DNA of 64,000 bases from Isoetes taiwanensis (taxonomy: Eukaryota > Streptophyta > Lycopodiopsida > Isoetales > Isoetaceae): the NCBI GenBank assembly GCA_021234155.1, contig JAJEKV010000047.1, positions 4,041,323-4,105,322 of the forward strand. Direction: 5' to 3'. Positions 46,840-57,114 of the stretch are shown in pieces. The translations under genes and the position numbers were made by a program. The notes under the pieces were generated by a model. That model saw only the letters and a program-made list of their open reading frames with translations, did not search any database and was not told where the DNA came from. How positions within the stretch are numbered: position 1 is the first letter of the stretch; each line of letters begins with the position of its first letter.

Positions 46840-49240
46840 AAATAAATCAGACCTGGAAGCTATATTCTTGCTGTCGGATCTATTTCTGCCGGATCAGCCT
46901 GTGTTTTGTTTTCGGAAAATGCTTTGGGTCTGTAGTATTGTTGGCTGCATCGAAAACAAGAAAATTAAAAGAAAGTGCAGGAATTCGAATTTCAAGACAC
47001 GTGCGTGAAATTCAAATTTACAAAACACATTTTGTGCTTCTTTTGTGCTTCTTCTTCCAGCTTCTTGCTTGATCCATGGCTTCCCCTTTCATCCATTCAT
47101 GATGCAGATGTGCTCTTTCGATTGTATTCGTGTGTTGCGTGAGCAGACATACCATAGTTGCCTACGAAATAACATTCTAAGGACTTTTTTGAAAATCCTG
47201 AAAAGAGTAGACGCCATAGGCAGGGCTCTTCTTGAGAAACAGATACAACAAAAAAAATTGAGAGAAGCATAACTTACCATTTTGCTGACATGCTTGTGTC
47301 GATGCCAGGGGAAAATGGAGAAGAAAAATCTTTAGTGAGCTGATTTTTTTATAAAGGAGGTAAAGAAAAAAAGGGGGAATAATTTTCTGAACGTGGGCGG
47401 CTATGGCGGACTGCTATAAGGTATGGATGATCTACAGAAGCAGCTCAACATGGATAGAACAAATGGCAGACAGAAAGGTCGTTGGAGCAGGCAGAGCAGG
47501 TCGGATTTGGCGATGGAGCAGGCAGAGCAGGTCGGATTTGGCTATGGAGCATGCACAGCAGGTCGAATTTGGCGATGGCAGCTGCAGCTCTAATACTTCT
47601 TTCTTTTCTTCTCTGTCTCATCTATTCACTTTTGTTTCTTGCTTGCAGATGACGACCGAGGAACCGACCGGAATTAAGACAACAGTTGGGAAATGAAGGG
47701 TCGAGGAGCAGAGTGATGGCGAATTTCCTTGTTGGGCGAGCCCCCGGAGTAATCTGGCTCCGAATGGCTTATGGCAGAAGATGGCGATGGCAAGACCCGG
47801 CAGATGGAGGCAGGTTGTATCCTTACCCTGAGTTTTTTTTTTAAAGCTTTCGTCTCTGTTTCTTATGAGTTTTTCTCATATGTCCTATTTTTGCCTTCCA
47901 ATTTCTTGTGTTCCATGACCACCTCGTCAAGCATAAGAGGGAATTACACGCTAAGCGTGATTTTCAGAAGAGTGAATATCTTAAATCACGTCAAGCGTGC
48001 ATTGGTCTTGGATGCTAACCTTAGCAATAAAAAACCAAGTCCTAGTGCTAAAACGCCTTGCCTGGAACTTACAATGGTGTTGATGTACAAGGTATATCCT
48101 CAACTTCACCTTCACAATATTATTGTGCTCGCTAATACACGCTAGGCGTGATTTGTTTTGTTCCATATTAGATTTCCTCTAGAATATTATGCTTACAGGC
48201 AGTGTATAACAAACCTTTTTTTCCCAATAGGAAAAAAGCCTTTTGTTTATAAAATCAATAGGATTATATAAGTTTGAACCGGATTGGCCCTTTTGTTACG
48301 AAATCCAGTAGGAACTTTCTTGTAACGAATATTTATAAAAGGATCAGCATGAAGTTTCTTTTTAATAAAATTTACAAAGAATCCTGTATTGGACTTGTAT
48401 GTAATGAGAACTCTCTTTACAAGCACTTACAATGGAAACAAAATAAAACTTTTCTATTTCAGGCCATTCTACAAGCTCATCAAGTGTTGTAGTGCACATT
48501 GCAAAACCTATAATGCATGCACTATATGATGAAAAAATGTTTTGGAGGTGGTCGTTTAACAATATTTAATATTGTAGGCATATCTTAAATATAATATTGG
48601 CATTCCCTATATATAAGTAGTTTAGTAAGAAAATCCTACTAGTATAAAATATAACCGAAAAAATCCTAGGACCTATGGCTTCAACCGGCCCAAATCCTTG
48701 TACGCCATTTTTTGGACCGGCCGTATATCCTACAATATTTCATATGGACCGGAACTTTTTAATTTGAACCGGATTGTTTGATTCAATCCTAGGACTTTGT
48801 TGCACACTGCTTACAGGTTTGATGTGATTTATTTTGTTTCATAACTAGGTTTCCTTTACAATACACGCTTGGCGTCATTTGTTTTATTCCATAACTAGGT
48901 AGTTGTTGAAATAATTAGAGGAATGTGATGACGAGTTTGAACTTGAAGAGGTAGCAACCACAACACAATCATCGAATCAAATAATGCACAAGGGCAGGGA
49001 ACTCTAAGAGTAGCCTAGAAAATACTTATAAAGGACTTGGCTAAGAGGTATAGTCATCTTTCCCTCATCTTGCTGTTAGCTGGAGAATCTCTAGTATGAA
49101 TCTCATTTCTCTATTGGATAATATTAAGTTTCCTTGTCCACATGAAAAATGTGACATACTTGTTATATACTTATTATCTTATATCTTTCTTACTTTTCCA
49201 TTACAAGACATGATGTTATTAATGCTAAGAAGTTTGTCTC
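46840..49240. other. No recognisable gene; scattered cacgctaagcgtg palindromes
   Basis: The palindrome acacgctaagcgtga occurs at 47946-47960, with variants acacgctaggcgtga at 48137 and acacgcttggcgtca at 48863, the last two followed by related atttgttttgttcc/atttgttttattcc sequence. They may be ends of a small repeat family. No protein domains were seen. Confidence 0.45.
47484..47582. repeat. About 33-bp tandem repeat, three copies
   Basis: Unit ggagcaggcagagcaggtcg plus gatttggcgat, three times with increasing divergence. A plus-strand frame passes through it but has no recognised product. Confidence 0.85.
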
Positions 49241-49291
49241 TTTTTATAATACCTCGCGTGCTTCTACCATCAAACTTATAATACCTCGCGT

Positions 49292-49489
49292 GCCCAGAAT
49301 CCATCATCTTATGATCCAAACAACTTTGCAACAGATGAGTTCATTGTCCAATTTATAGCTATTGTGAATAATTTGGCTAGGGGGATGACAGTTTGTGGAG
49401 TGTTAGAATCGCATCTAGAACTAGACAGGGCAGCTAACATGGAAGATGATCTTGTTTCTTATGTGGAAAAACATGGATTGATTCCCTAA
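49292..49489 (+). pseudogene. Unidentified protein fragment
   Basis: A 65-codon stretch: SSYDPNNFATDEFIVQFIAI, then VNNLARGMTVCGVLESHLEL and DLVSYVEKHGLIP with a stop. It has the composition of a real protein C-terminus but no family is recognised. The upstream frame is short, and tataatacctcgcgtgc is duplicated just before it (49245 and 49277). The final segment is partly repeated 120 bases downstream. Confidence 0.35.
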
Positions 49490-49611
49490 TTGGAATATCA
49501 TTGTTTTTATTGATAGTTGTTTGATATATCCACAATTTTAAGGTTGTTCTTACCCAAAAAAAAAAAAACACACCTTGTTAAATATGTGGAAAAACATGGA
49601 TTGTTCCCTTA
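49459..49611 (+). repeat. Direct repeats around an A-tailed 90-bp segment
   Basis: tatgtggaaaaacatggatt occurs at 49459 and 49582. Between them lies a short segment ending in 13 A (about 49556-49568). This looks like a very short retroposed insertion with a long target-site duplication, although about 14 bases separate the A run from the second repeat. Confidence 0.5.
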
Positions 49612-49619
49612 ATGTTTTA

Positions 49620-50961
49620 TTTGTTCGCACTCCAGGGTATCCCTAGTGCGGGAAGGGGACACGGAGGTGTCTTGCACGCCCTTCCCCTATGGGCTCCTAT
49701 CACAGTGGAAGCATAAACAATTGTCAGAACTAGCAATAACAATACATCCAACTACCTCGAAGATAGCACATCTATACATCCATAGATACAATAGAGATGA
49801 ATATATGCCATAAAATATAAGAGCTCCTACCCATGGCTCAGACACATGGAAGGTAGACTGACGGCTAGGCCTCAAGATAGAGCAGACCTAGTCATGACAA
49901 TGGCGGGGCTGGCTATAGACAATGTCTAGGGTTGACCACTCCATTCGCCCCTCCTGTGCATACTTTGCAGATGGGCTAGATCGGGCTCTGGTGCGACTCT
50001 AGCCTTCCGGATACGCAATCTCATGGTATCACCCATCGAGTCTGCTCCAGGTTACGTCTCCCCGGTCCGTTGAGGCAGGAAGGGTTCCATCTCCCCTTCC
50101 CGGGGTCTAGAGGTTCCACGGGAGGCTAGAGAATCGTGGCGACACACAATTCGTCTCCGACTTGACCCCCCCAAAACAAGAGTCAGGACATCACCCTAAC
50201 CTATATAGGCCTAAACCCTAACCCTAGGACTCTTTTCTGGCTCCAACATCTTGGGAACCTTCTTCGCACTCGAAACTCCGTTTCGCGAGTCGTTTGCTGT
50301 GACATAGCCTAGCACAGCAGCCCCCAGAGCATGTGCACGACCTTGGAGCGAGCACTACTTCGACTATCTCGAAGATCATGGAGACACCAGGAGTAGGAGG
50401 GAGTTCCTCGGGAGCAGGTATTTGGATTAGAGTTCTTGGTAGACCATTTGGAAGTTAGGACTCCAGATGGGTTAGCATTTCGTATCTCTAGTAAAGCCTT
50501 CATAGAACACTTAGTCAACATCTTGAACCCTAATCAAGGAATCCTAACTGTAAGTTAGATATGTATGATTAGGTTTAGATGTTCTTCTCATTATGATTAC
50601 GTTATGTGGATATGTGATGTTGGTTGATCATGTTTGCTCCTCTTGTATTGGGAAGGGGAGTAGAGACCTAGTAGCCATTACTTAGTAATGCTCCTAGTTA
50701 GACCCTTTAGTTCCTATTATTATGCGGCCTGTGCATAGGAACCCACCGGGCTATGGGAGCTATAGTATGACTCAGCACTACATAACGGGGCTAGAGGCGA
50801 GACGGAGGGAGGGTCCCTGCGAGCGTGACTACTGGGGACCGCTGAAATGATCAACTTTCTATTAAGCAATTAACATGTAATATAGGCTATATTTGTACCT
50901 ATACAAAATTATATAGCCTTGACAAAGTTACTCATTATAGGAGTTCAAAACATTATCACAG
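49620..50961. other. Transposon-like non-coding sequence left of the gag-only element
   Basis: More GC-rich than its surroundings, with CCCTAA-like words (taaaccctaaccctagg, 50212-50228) and a TATA-like ctatatagg. No protein recognised. It was continuous with 56110 onward before the element at 50962-56104 inserted, so it may be LTR or untranslated sequence of the chromovirus at 56746-58522. Confidence 0.4.
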
Positions 50962-51773
50962 TGATACGCTTTAAGGAGACTTAAAGGCGTAGCTACTTTG
51001 AACCACAATTATATCGACAAGATTAAGAAGATAACAATCTTTATATAAGATCAGATAGCTTTGGTTTCCACAACCAATGGATTTGGGCATCCAGTTTCCA
51101 CCCAACCAGATCCAGAACAAGATCTCAGGCAATTTCCAAGGGAAAAGAATGAAAGGAATTGGTCACAGCCTATTATCCCTATTATCCCTTGTGAACAATC
51201 CAATCTTACAACAGTTATGGGCTTGGATGGGCTCAAACCAACCACCAAGATTCAGATATGAAACTCAGGCTTTAGAGTTATCAGGGATCAACACAAACTA
51301 GGAAAGCTTTCTCGTGCAAGGTCCTCAGCCAGGCCGGAGTTTTACAAGACAAATTCGGGAAGAACAGTCAAAACCGGGTTACTGCTGCCGGATTCATGAG
51401 CAGTTGCTATCTCCACCTGTCGGATCTGTGCCAGCATCCGGAAACCAGGTCTGCGATTCCGCTGAGCTCCTGAACTGGCCGTTCTCTTCAGCTTATAGCC
51501 TATCGACCTTTTTGTTGGCAGAAAAAGGTACGGCTTCACTATTTCGATCCATATCTTTTTTTCAATATAAATAGTTTGCACGATCCCTATTCTTTTAATG
51601 TCTCCCTTTTTTATGAAATAGGATATTTTCCCTATTATCTTGCTATAATGGTTGTTTGACAATATCTTGCCCCTTTTCTTTCCCATGACACCTTGTAACC
51701 ATTGTTTCTCAAAATGCCCCATTGCCTTAGTTCATTTCTTCTGGACCACTCCCCCTAGCATGCCCCCATATCA
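50962..51773 (-). repeat. 3' LTR of the gag-only element (812 bp, complete)
   Basis: Begins TGATACGC and ends ATATCA. Matches 53517-53592 plus 55363-56104 with scattered substitutions and a 3-4 base indel (tcccttgtg versus tcccttcagcttgtg). Element-sense terminal dinucleotides are TG and CA. Confidence 0.93.
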
Positions 51774-51924
51774 ATCCATCCCTTCTTAAAGAAGATCGTC
51801 CGCGATCTTCCAGAGACGCTCCAGTGGGCTCCATCCCTTCTTAAAGTGATTGCCCCAATGCGTTTCTGCAAAATCAAGGAATAGTTACGGATATGCGCAT
51901 ACTTCCACCAAACGATATATCCTT

Positions 51925-52069
51925 GTACCTCCGCGGCACATTGCTATCGTTTGTACCTCCGCGGTACTATTTGATAGTATCTCCATGATACTAAATTATT
52001 GTATCTCCACGATACGTTAATATTTTTCATACCTCCACGGTACTACTTCATTTCGTACCTCCATGGTAC
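51925..52069. repeat. Six palindromic 15-mers of the type gtacctccgcggtac
   Basis: Units at 51925, 51953, 51977, 52001, 52029 and 52055. Although the sequence varies (gtacctccgcggtac, gtatctccatgatac, gtatctccacgatac, gtacctccatggtac), changes in the outer arms are mostly paired, so each can still form a small stem. They lie between gag and the 3' LTR of the gag-only element. Confidence 0.8.
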
Positions 52070-52168
52070 TAATGTAATTTTTGTGTTAGGCCTATTGTGC
52101 TTTGACAACAATTACCACCTTTCGAAAAATTACATCTAATGCACCATGCTTTCATAATAATTTAATTT

Positions 52169-53479
52169 TCATTCCACATAAAAATCAAATCTTACAAACC
52201 AGATTAAATCAAATCTTACAAATCTTATCCTAAAGAGATGTAAATTTTTACGATTTTTACCCCATAGTTCCAATTTGGAGCCACCTCCGTTCTTGGCAAT
52301 AGCCTTTGCCCGTTCCTCATCTTTCTTCCGATCTTCAGTAGCTTTAGAGGTCTCAGGTATATCCTCCACGGGCTTGGGACCTTCTATAGCATGCATTTCT
52401 ACAACCACGGGCTTGGGACCTTCAATAGCATGTATTGGTACAACCTTTTGAGGTTTAGATGGTTCAACTTTTGTGATCCCCCCTTCTCCAAATGGGCAAT
52501 CCCTTAGGAAATGATTTCCTCCGCATCTATAGCATCCACCTTTTGGTTCCTTAATTTCCTTCCGCAGTCTAATTTGACTTCCCTCCTCACGCTTCCTTTC
52601 GGAACCATTACCATTGCCATTATTTCTCTTCCTCTTGAAGTTCTTGGAAGATTTCTTATTTCCGTTTTTCTCTTTGCTACTCTTTTTGTCCTCTTGATCT
52701 GAAGTTTCCTCATCCCAGATATCAAACTTCCTAGACTTTGGATCTAGTTTCCGCTCCACTGTAGATGCTAGTTTTATGGCTTCATTTAAATCTTTTGGGA
52801 AAAATATTTCCATTTCCGCATAAATATCATCCCTACATCCACTGACATATTTTCTCAGAAGCTCTTTCCCATCCAGATTCCTTATTAATGCCGCTAAATG
52901 AGTGAATTTGGAAGTGTAGGACTGAATACTCTCAGTTTCCCCCTGTTTCAGACGATCCCATTCCCTGTGTAACTCACGGTGATAGTTAGAGGGTAAATAA
53001 TGCGCTTCAAAAGCCATTTTGAAACTTTCCCAATTATTAATCTTGGGATCACATTCTCGTCTGCCTTGCCACCATGCTTGAGCTCAACCTGTCAAGTAAG
53101 TGTCCATGGCTTGCAGTCTTTCCACATCTGTTGCCTGCACTCGTTCAAAGAACTTTTCCCACTGGCTAATAAAACTGACAACCTTGACAGGCTTTGTCTT
53201 TCCCCCTTTGAAAGACGGCATATCCGCTTTCTCTAACCATTTTCTCAGCTTAGGTGGCGGTGGAGGATTTACTGGTGGAGGACCATTAGGCAGAGGAGGT
53301 TGCGAAGGTTGCAGATAAATATCTGGAAGGAAGCGATACAGAATAGCCAACAATTCCACTTGCATGTCATACTCTTGCTGGCTGCTAGGCGTAGGCAATG
53401 CTGACTGGGATGCAATATAACCAGCGTTAGACAAGGCTTGCTGATATTGTGCTTCAGTAACATTGAAGCGTTGGGCCAT
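52169..53479 (-). pseudogene. gag polyprotein of the gag-only LTR element, one internal stop
   Basis: Starts MAQRFNVTEAQYQQALSNAG at 53479 and ends near 52169, about 436 codons in one frame with a single TGA at 53086-53084. Order: an N-terminal region with a proline run (PPPVNPPPPP), the retrotransposon gag capsid core across the stop (AWWQGRRECDPKINNWESFK, then WDRLKQGETESIQSYTSKFT), a lysine/asparagine-rich linker, then the zinc knuckle CYRCGGNHFLRDC (C-x2-C-x3-H-x4-C). Gag forms the virus-like particle and binds RNA. No protease or RT follows. The single stop in an otherwise clean frame suggests recent inactivation, or readthrough. Confidence 0.9.
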
Positions 53480-53499
53480 TAATCAGATCTGAGAATCGA

Positions 53500-53514
53500 T
53501 AAGCTCTGATACCA
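53500..53514 (-). other. Primer-binding site (initiator Met tRNA)
   Basis: TGGTATCAGAGCTTA on the minus strand, two bases inside the right LTR. This is the common plant LTR-element PBS complementary to the 3' end of tRNA-iMet, and fixes element orientation. Confidence 0.9.
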
Positions 53515-53592
53515 CTTGATACGCTTTAAGGAGACTTAAAGGCGTAGCTACTTTGAACCACAATTATATAGACAAGATTAAGAAGATAACAA

Positions 53593-55362
53593 TCTTATAT
53601 TATAATGTTATACCGTAAGTCTTGGATTGGATCAAGCCCTAATTTGAATGGCCGAGATCATCTAGGTGCATCTAAAGGCCGAGATTTCTTGCACAACTTC
53701 TTACCACTGTGATTGGTCATGTTTTGATCTCTTATGAGGAAAGGGTAAAGGAAAAGGGGGGAAAGGGAAAAGGAAGGAGGAAAGAGAGAACGTGAAGGGG
53801 CAAAAAGGCACGGGAAAAAGGAAAGTGAGAAAGGGAAAAGGGTGGGGATAAGAGAAGATAAGAATGTATAGGAAAAGGGAAAGGGGAAGAAAAAACCAAA
53901 AGGCAGGGGGGAAGGGAACCTCAGAAAAGTGCACGAGAAAAAGGGGAAGAGGTAAAGGGGAAAAAGGAAGGGAAATGTCATAGGAAAAAGGGAAAGAGTG
54001 GGAAAAAGGGTGAAGAATGGGAAAATAAAGAGCATGGAAAAAGAAAAGGGAAAAAGAGCATGGGAAAAAGGAGAAAAGGGGAAAGGGTGTGGAAAGACGA
54101 AAAGGGAAGGGAAAAATGGCATGCAAAGGGAAAGGGAGAGAACCCAGAAAAAGGGCATTAGAAAAAGGGAAGAGGGAAATGAGAAAAGGGAAGGGGGAAA
54201 GGGCACGAGAAAAAAGGGAAGAGGAAAATGGTGAATTAAGGAAAAAAAGAAAGTGAAAAATAGACATGGAAAAAGGAAAGGGAGTAGAGGGAAAGGGTGG
54301 GGAAAAAGAGGAAAACGAAAATGAAAAAGTCCATTGGGCAAAGGGAAGGGAAATGGTCAGAAAAGGAGGAAAAGGGAAGGGGAAAAGAGGAACAGGAGAA
54401 GTGTGAGGAGCAAGGAATAAAAAAAGGGAAAGAGGAGGGGAAAAGGGCACGAGAAAAAAAGGAAGAGGTAAAGGGTGAGGAAAGGGAAAAAAGAGCATGG
54501 GAAAAGGAAAAAGGAAAAAGGAAAAAGGAAAAAGGAAAAAGGAAAAAGGAAAAAGAAAAAGAGGAAAAGGGAAAGTGGAAAAGGAAGAGAGGGTGAGGAA
54601 ATGAGGAAAAGGGGCACATAAAAAATGTGAAGAAAAGGGAACGGAAGGAGGCATATTGAAAGAGAAAATGAAAAAGAAGGGGGAAAGGAAAGGGAAAAAG
54701 GGCATGTGAAAAAGCAAAAGAGTGGCGAAATAATAAGAGGGAAGGAAAAGGAAAAAGAAAAGGAAGGCAGAAAGGGGGGAAGGGAAGGGAAAGTGGGCAA
54801 GAGGAAAAGGGGAGAGGGAAATGGGAAAAGAGAAGCAGAAAAGGGCAAGGGATAAAGAGGAAGAGGATGGGGAAAGGAAGAAAATGGGCGCATGAAAATG
54901 TGGGGAAAAGAAAACGAAAAAAGGGCATGGAAAACGAGAAAGGGAAAATGAAAAGGAAAAGGAAAGGAAAAATGGGTAGGATGAGCAAAAGATGAAAAGG
55001 GAAGGGAAAAAGTCCGTCAGAAAAAAGGGAAGGGAAAATGAGAAAGAGAAAAGGAAGGGAAGAGAAGGGATAAAAAAAGGAAAAAAGAGAGAAGGGAAAA
55101 GGAAGATGTGTAGGAAAAATAAGAAAAAAAAGGAAAAGGAAAAGGGGGAGTATGTAGGAAAACGAGGAAAAAGGGAAATGCGAGATAAAGCAAAAGGCAA
55201 AGGAAAGAGGAAGGATGTCGAATGCACAAAAACCTCTTAAAGCTCAGCAATGCTGGGCTTGGTTTCTATTATATTAGATTTATGAAAAAGAGTCTGAGCT
55301 GAATAGTTTTCATCCAAAAAGATTCCCAACTTATGCCCAGCAACGCTGGGCACCATTACTAG
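53593..55362 (+). mobile_element. Non-autonomous Helitron, 1770 bp, precisely bounded
   Basis: Starts TCTTATATTATAATG and ends with hairpin gcccagc-aac-gctgggc (55335-55351), spacer accatta and CTAG (55359-55362). It sits between A and T of the host LTR with no need for a target duplication, as Helitrons do. The intact LTR at 51036-51037 gives the empty site. It encodes no Rep/helicase. Its interior is dominated by a 1.5-kb purine tract. The same terminal family occurs at 22453 and perhaps 27270. Confidence 0.88.
53731..55232. repeat. 1.5-kb polypurine minisatellite (G/A rich)
   Basis: Almost entirely G and A on the plus strand, in irregular repeats of gggaaaa, gaaaagg and ggcatggaaaaag. At 54496-54556 there are at least eight perfect aaaaagg heptamers. 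Because the other strand is almost only C and T, stop codons are rare and a 508-codon frame of Phe/Leu/Ser/Pro appears on the minus strand (55227-53701). This is a composition artefact, not a gene. Such a tract could form triplex (H-DNA). Confidence 0.93.
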
Positions 55363-56109
55363 TCTTTATATAAGATCAGATAGCTTTGGTTTCCACAACC
55401 AATGGATTTGGGCATCCAGTTTCCACCCAACCGGATCCAGAACAAGATCTCAGGCAATTTCCAAGGGAAAAGAATGAAAGGAATTGGTCACAGCCTATTA
55501 TCCCTATTATCCCTTCAGCTTGTGAACAATCCAATATTACAACAGTTATGGGCTTGGATGGGCTCAAACCAACCACCAAGATTCAGATATGAAACTCAGG
55601 CTTTAGAGTTATCAGGGATCAACACAAACTAGAAAAGCTTTCTCGTGCAAGGTCCTCAGCCAGGCCGGCGTTTTACAAGACAAATTCGGGAAGAACAGTC
55701 AAAACCGGGTTACTGCTGCCGGATTCATGAGCAGTTGCTATCTCCACTGTTTGGATCTGTGCCGGCCGACCGAAACCAGGTCTGCGATTCCCCTGAGCTC
55801 CTGAACTGGCCGTTCTCTTCAGCTTATAGCCTATCGACCTTTTTGTTGGCGGAAAAAGGTACGGCTTCACTATTTCGATCCATATCTTTTTTTCAATATA
55901 AATAGTTTGCACGATCCCTATTCTTTTAATGTCTTCCTTTTTTATGAAATAGGATATTTTCCCTATTATCTTGCTATAATGGTTGTTTGACAATATCTTG
56001 CCCCTTTTCTTTCCCATGACACCTTGTAACCATTGTTTCTCAAAATGCCCCATTGCCTTAGTTCATTTCTTCTGGACCACTCCCCCTAGCATGCCCCCAT
56101 ATCACACAG

Positions 56110-56745
56110 TAGTTATTAGGGTTCATAATTTAAGTCTAAATCATCCTTCCCCATCTGCACATAATGCGCTGCTCGTCTATACTCCCCTATCACTGGCCTG
56201 CACAAGTAGCACATTACGTCAGTTTAGTTAATAAGTTTGTGGTTTTAGGGGACCACTCCCTTAACTACCTCCTTGAGCCGAACTACTAGCTTAAGGTTAC
56301 CCTACTACCTTGCACTCGATCATGGCCCCATAAGGATTTGAGGTTAAGGACCATTTAGGATGATCCTATCATTGCCCATGATCAAGTGCTACCTTGTACA
56401 CGATCCCCCTGATCGAGTACACCCACAGTGCCTCATGCCCCTGAGGGTTTTAAGCTAGGGAACGTCTCACGATACTCATACCTCACCATGACCCCCCTAT
56501 GGTCAGGTGTGTGTTCCCCGCATCGTGGCATAGAGATCATCCGAAAGATGGTCTCATCATCGCCCACCATGCCTTTCCTCCTCTCACATGGCCCTCCTGG
56601 TCATGTGCACCCTTGGTGCGTGTTGGCCAAGAGAATGCCTTTAGAGCATATCTCATCATCGCCTACACTTCCAAGACCTTGGCACATGCACTCTACTGGC
56701 TGGAATGCATATGCCCCACTCAAGCTAACTAAAAGACACACTTAG
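56110..56745. other. No gene; likely chromovirus 3' untranslated or LTR sequence
   Basis: Lies directly after the target duplication of the gag-only element and before the chromodomain end of the gypsy element. Contains related phrases (catgatcaagtgctaccttgtac and tgcactcgatcatggcccc). No LTR partner is in the window. Confidence 0.4.
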
Positions 56746-57114
56746 CTAAGCACCTGGCAAGTCGGCGTCGACAAGCTCGGAGATGACTCGGTCGTCGAAC
56801 TCCTTCATAAAGTCCGGGTATTGCTTCTCTAGATCCTGCTTCAATATCCACGTTGCGTCTTCCACAGGCAAGTGCTTCCATTTAACCAAATATTGAAGGA
56901 ACTGGGACCTTCTAGTCTTCTTGAATGCCTTATCAAGAATCAATTCAGGCACTATTTCAACTTGTTCCTCCGTCATTTCCAACAAAGTTGGAGTTTCCAA
57001 AACCTCATCAGGATTTGGATTGTGCCTTTTCAACAGGCTCACATGGAAGACCTTATGGACTTTAAGGTGAGCAGGTAAATTGAACTTATAGGCCTGGGTG
57101 CCTACACGCTCCAA
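56746..57114 (-). pseudogene. Chromovirus integrase C-terminus with chromodomain
   Basis: About 122 codons open. The start has AYKFNLPAHLKVHKVFHVSL then LKRHNPNP (the GPY/F module that supports integrase multimerisation), then ILDKAFKKTRRSQFLQYLVK then WKHLPVEDATWILKQDL, a chromodomain with aromatic residues Y, W and W in the usual places. Ends ELVDADLPGA and a stop. A frameshift near 57110 separates it from the upstream integrase. Confidence 0.85.

Larger units (their letters stand above)
50962..56104 (-). mobile_element. Gag-only LTR retrotransposon (TR-GAG type) carrying a nested Helitron
   Basis: Flanked by the 5-bp target duplication cacag (50957-50961 and 56105-56109). The left LTR is 50962-51773 (812 bp, TGATACGC…CATATCA). 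The right LTR begins at 53517, is interrupted by a Helitron at 53593-55362, and ends at 56104. The PBS (TGGTATCAGAGC on the minus strand, complementary to initiator-Met tRNA) adjoins the right LTR, so the element reads right to left: 5' LTR, PBS, gag, 3' LTR. The 1.74-kb interior codes for gag only. Elements with LTRs and gag but no pol are known in plants as TR-GAG and depend on enzymes from others. The LTR copies differ little, so insertion was fairly recent. Confidence 0.92.
53517..56104 (-). repeat. 5' LTR of the gag-only element, split by a Helitron
   Basis: LTR sequence is present at 53517-53592 and resumes at 55363-56104. The join point aacaa/tctttata corresponds to 51036-51037 in the intact LTR. 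The total without the insert is about 818 bp. Confidence 0.93.

Noticed and set aside
50212-50228. Interstitial telomere (CCCTAAA) repeat
   Set aside because: Only about two imperfect copies; too short to mean telomeric DNA.
53701-55227. Open frame of 508 codons on the minus strand, rich in Phe, Leu, Ser and Pro
   Set aside because: It is the pyrimidine strand of a polypurine repeat, which rarely forms stop codons. Overlapping frames are open too, and no domain is present.
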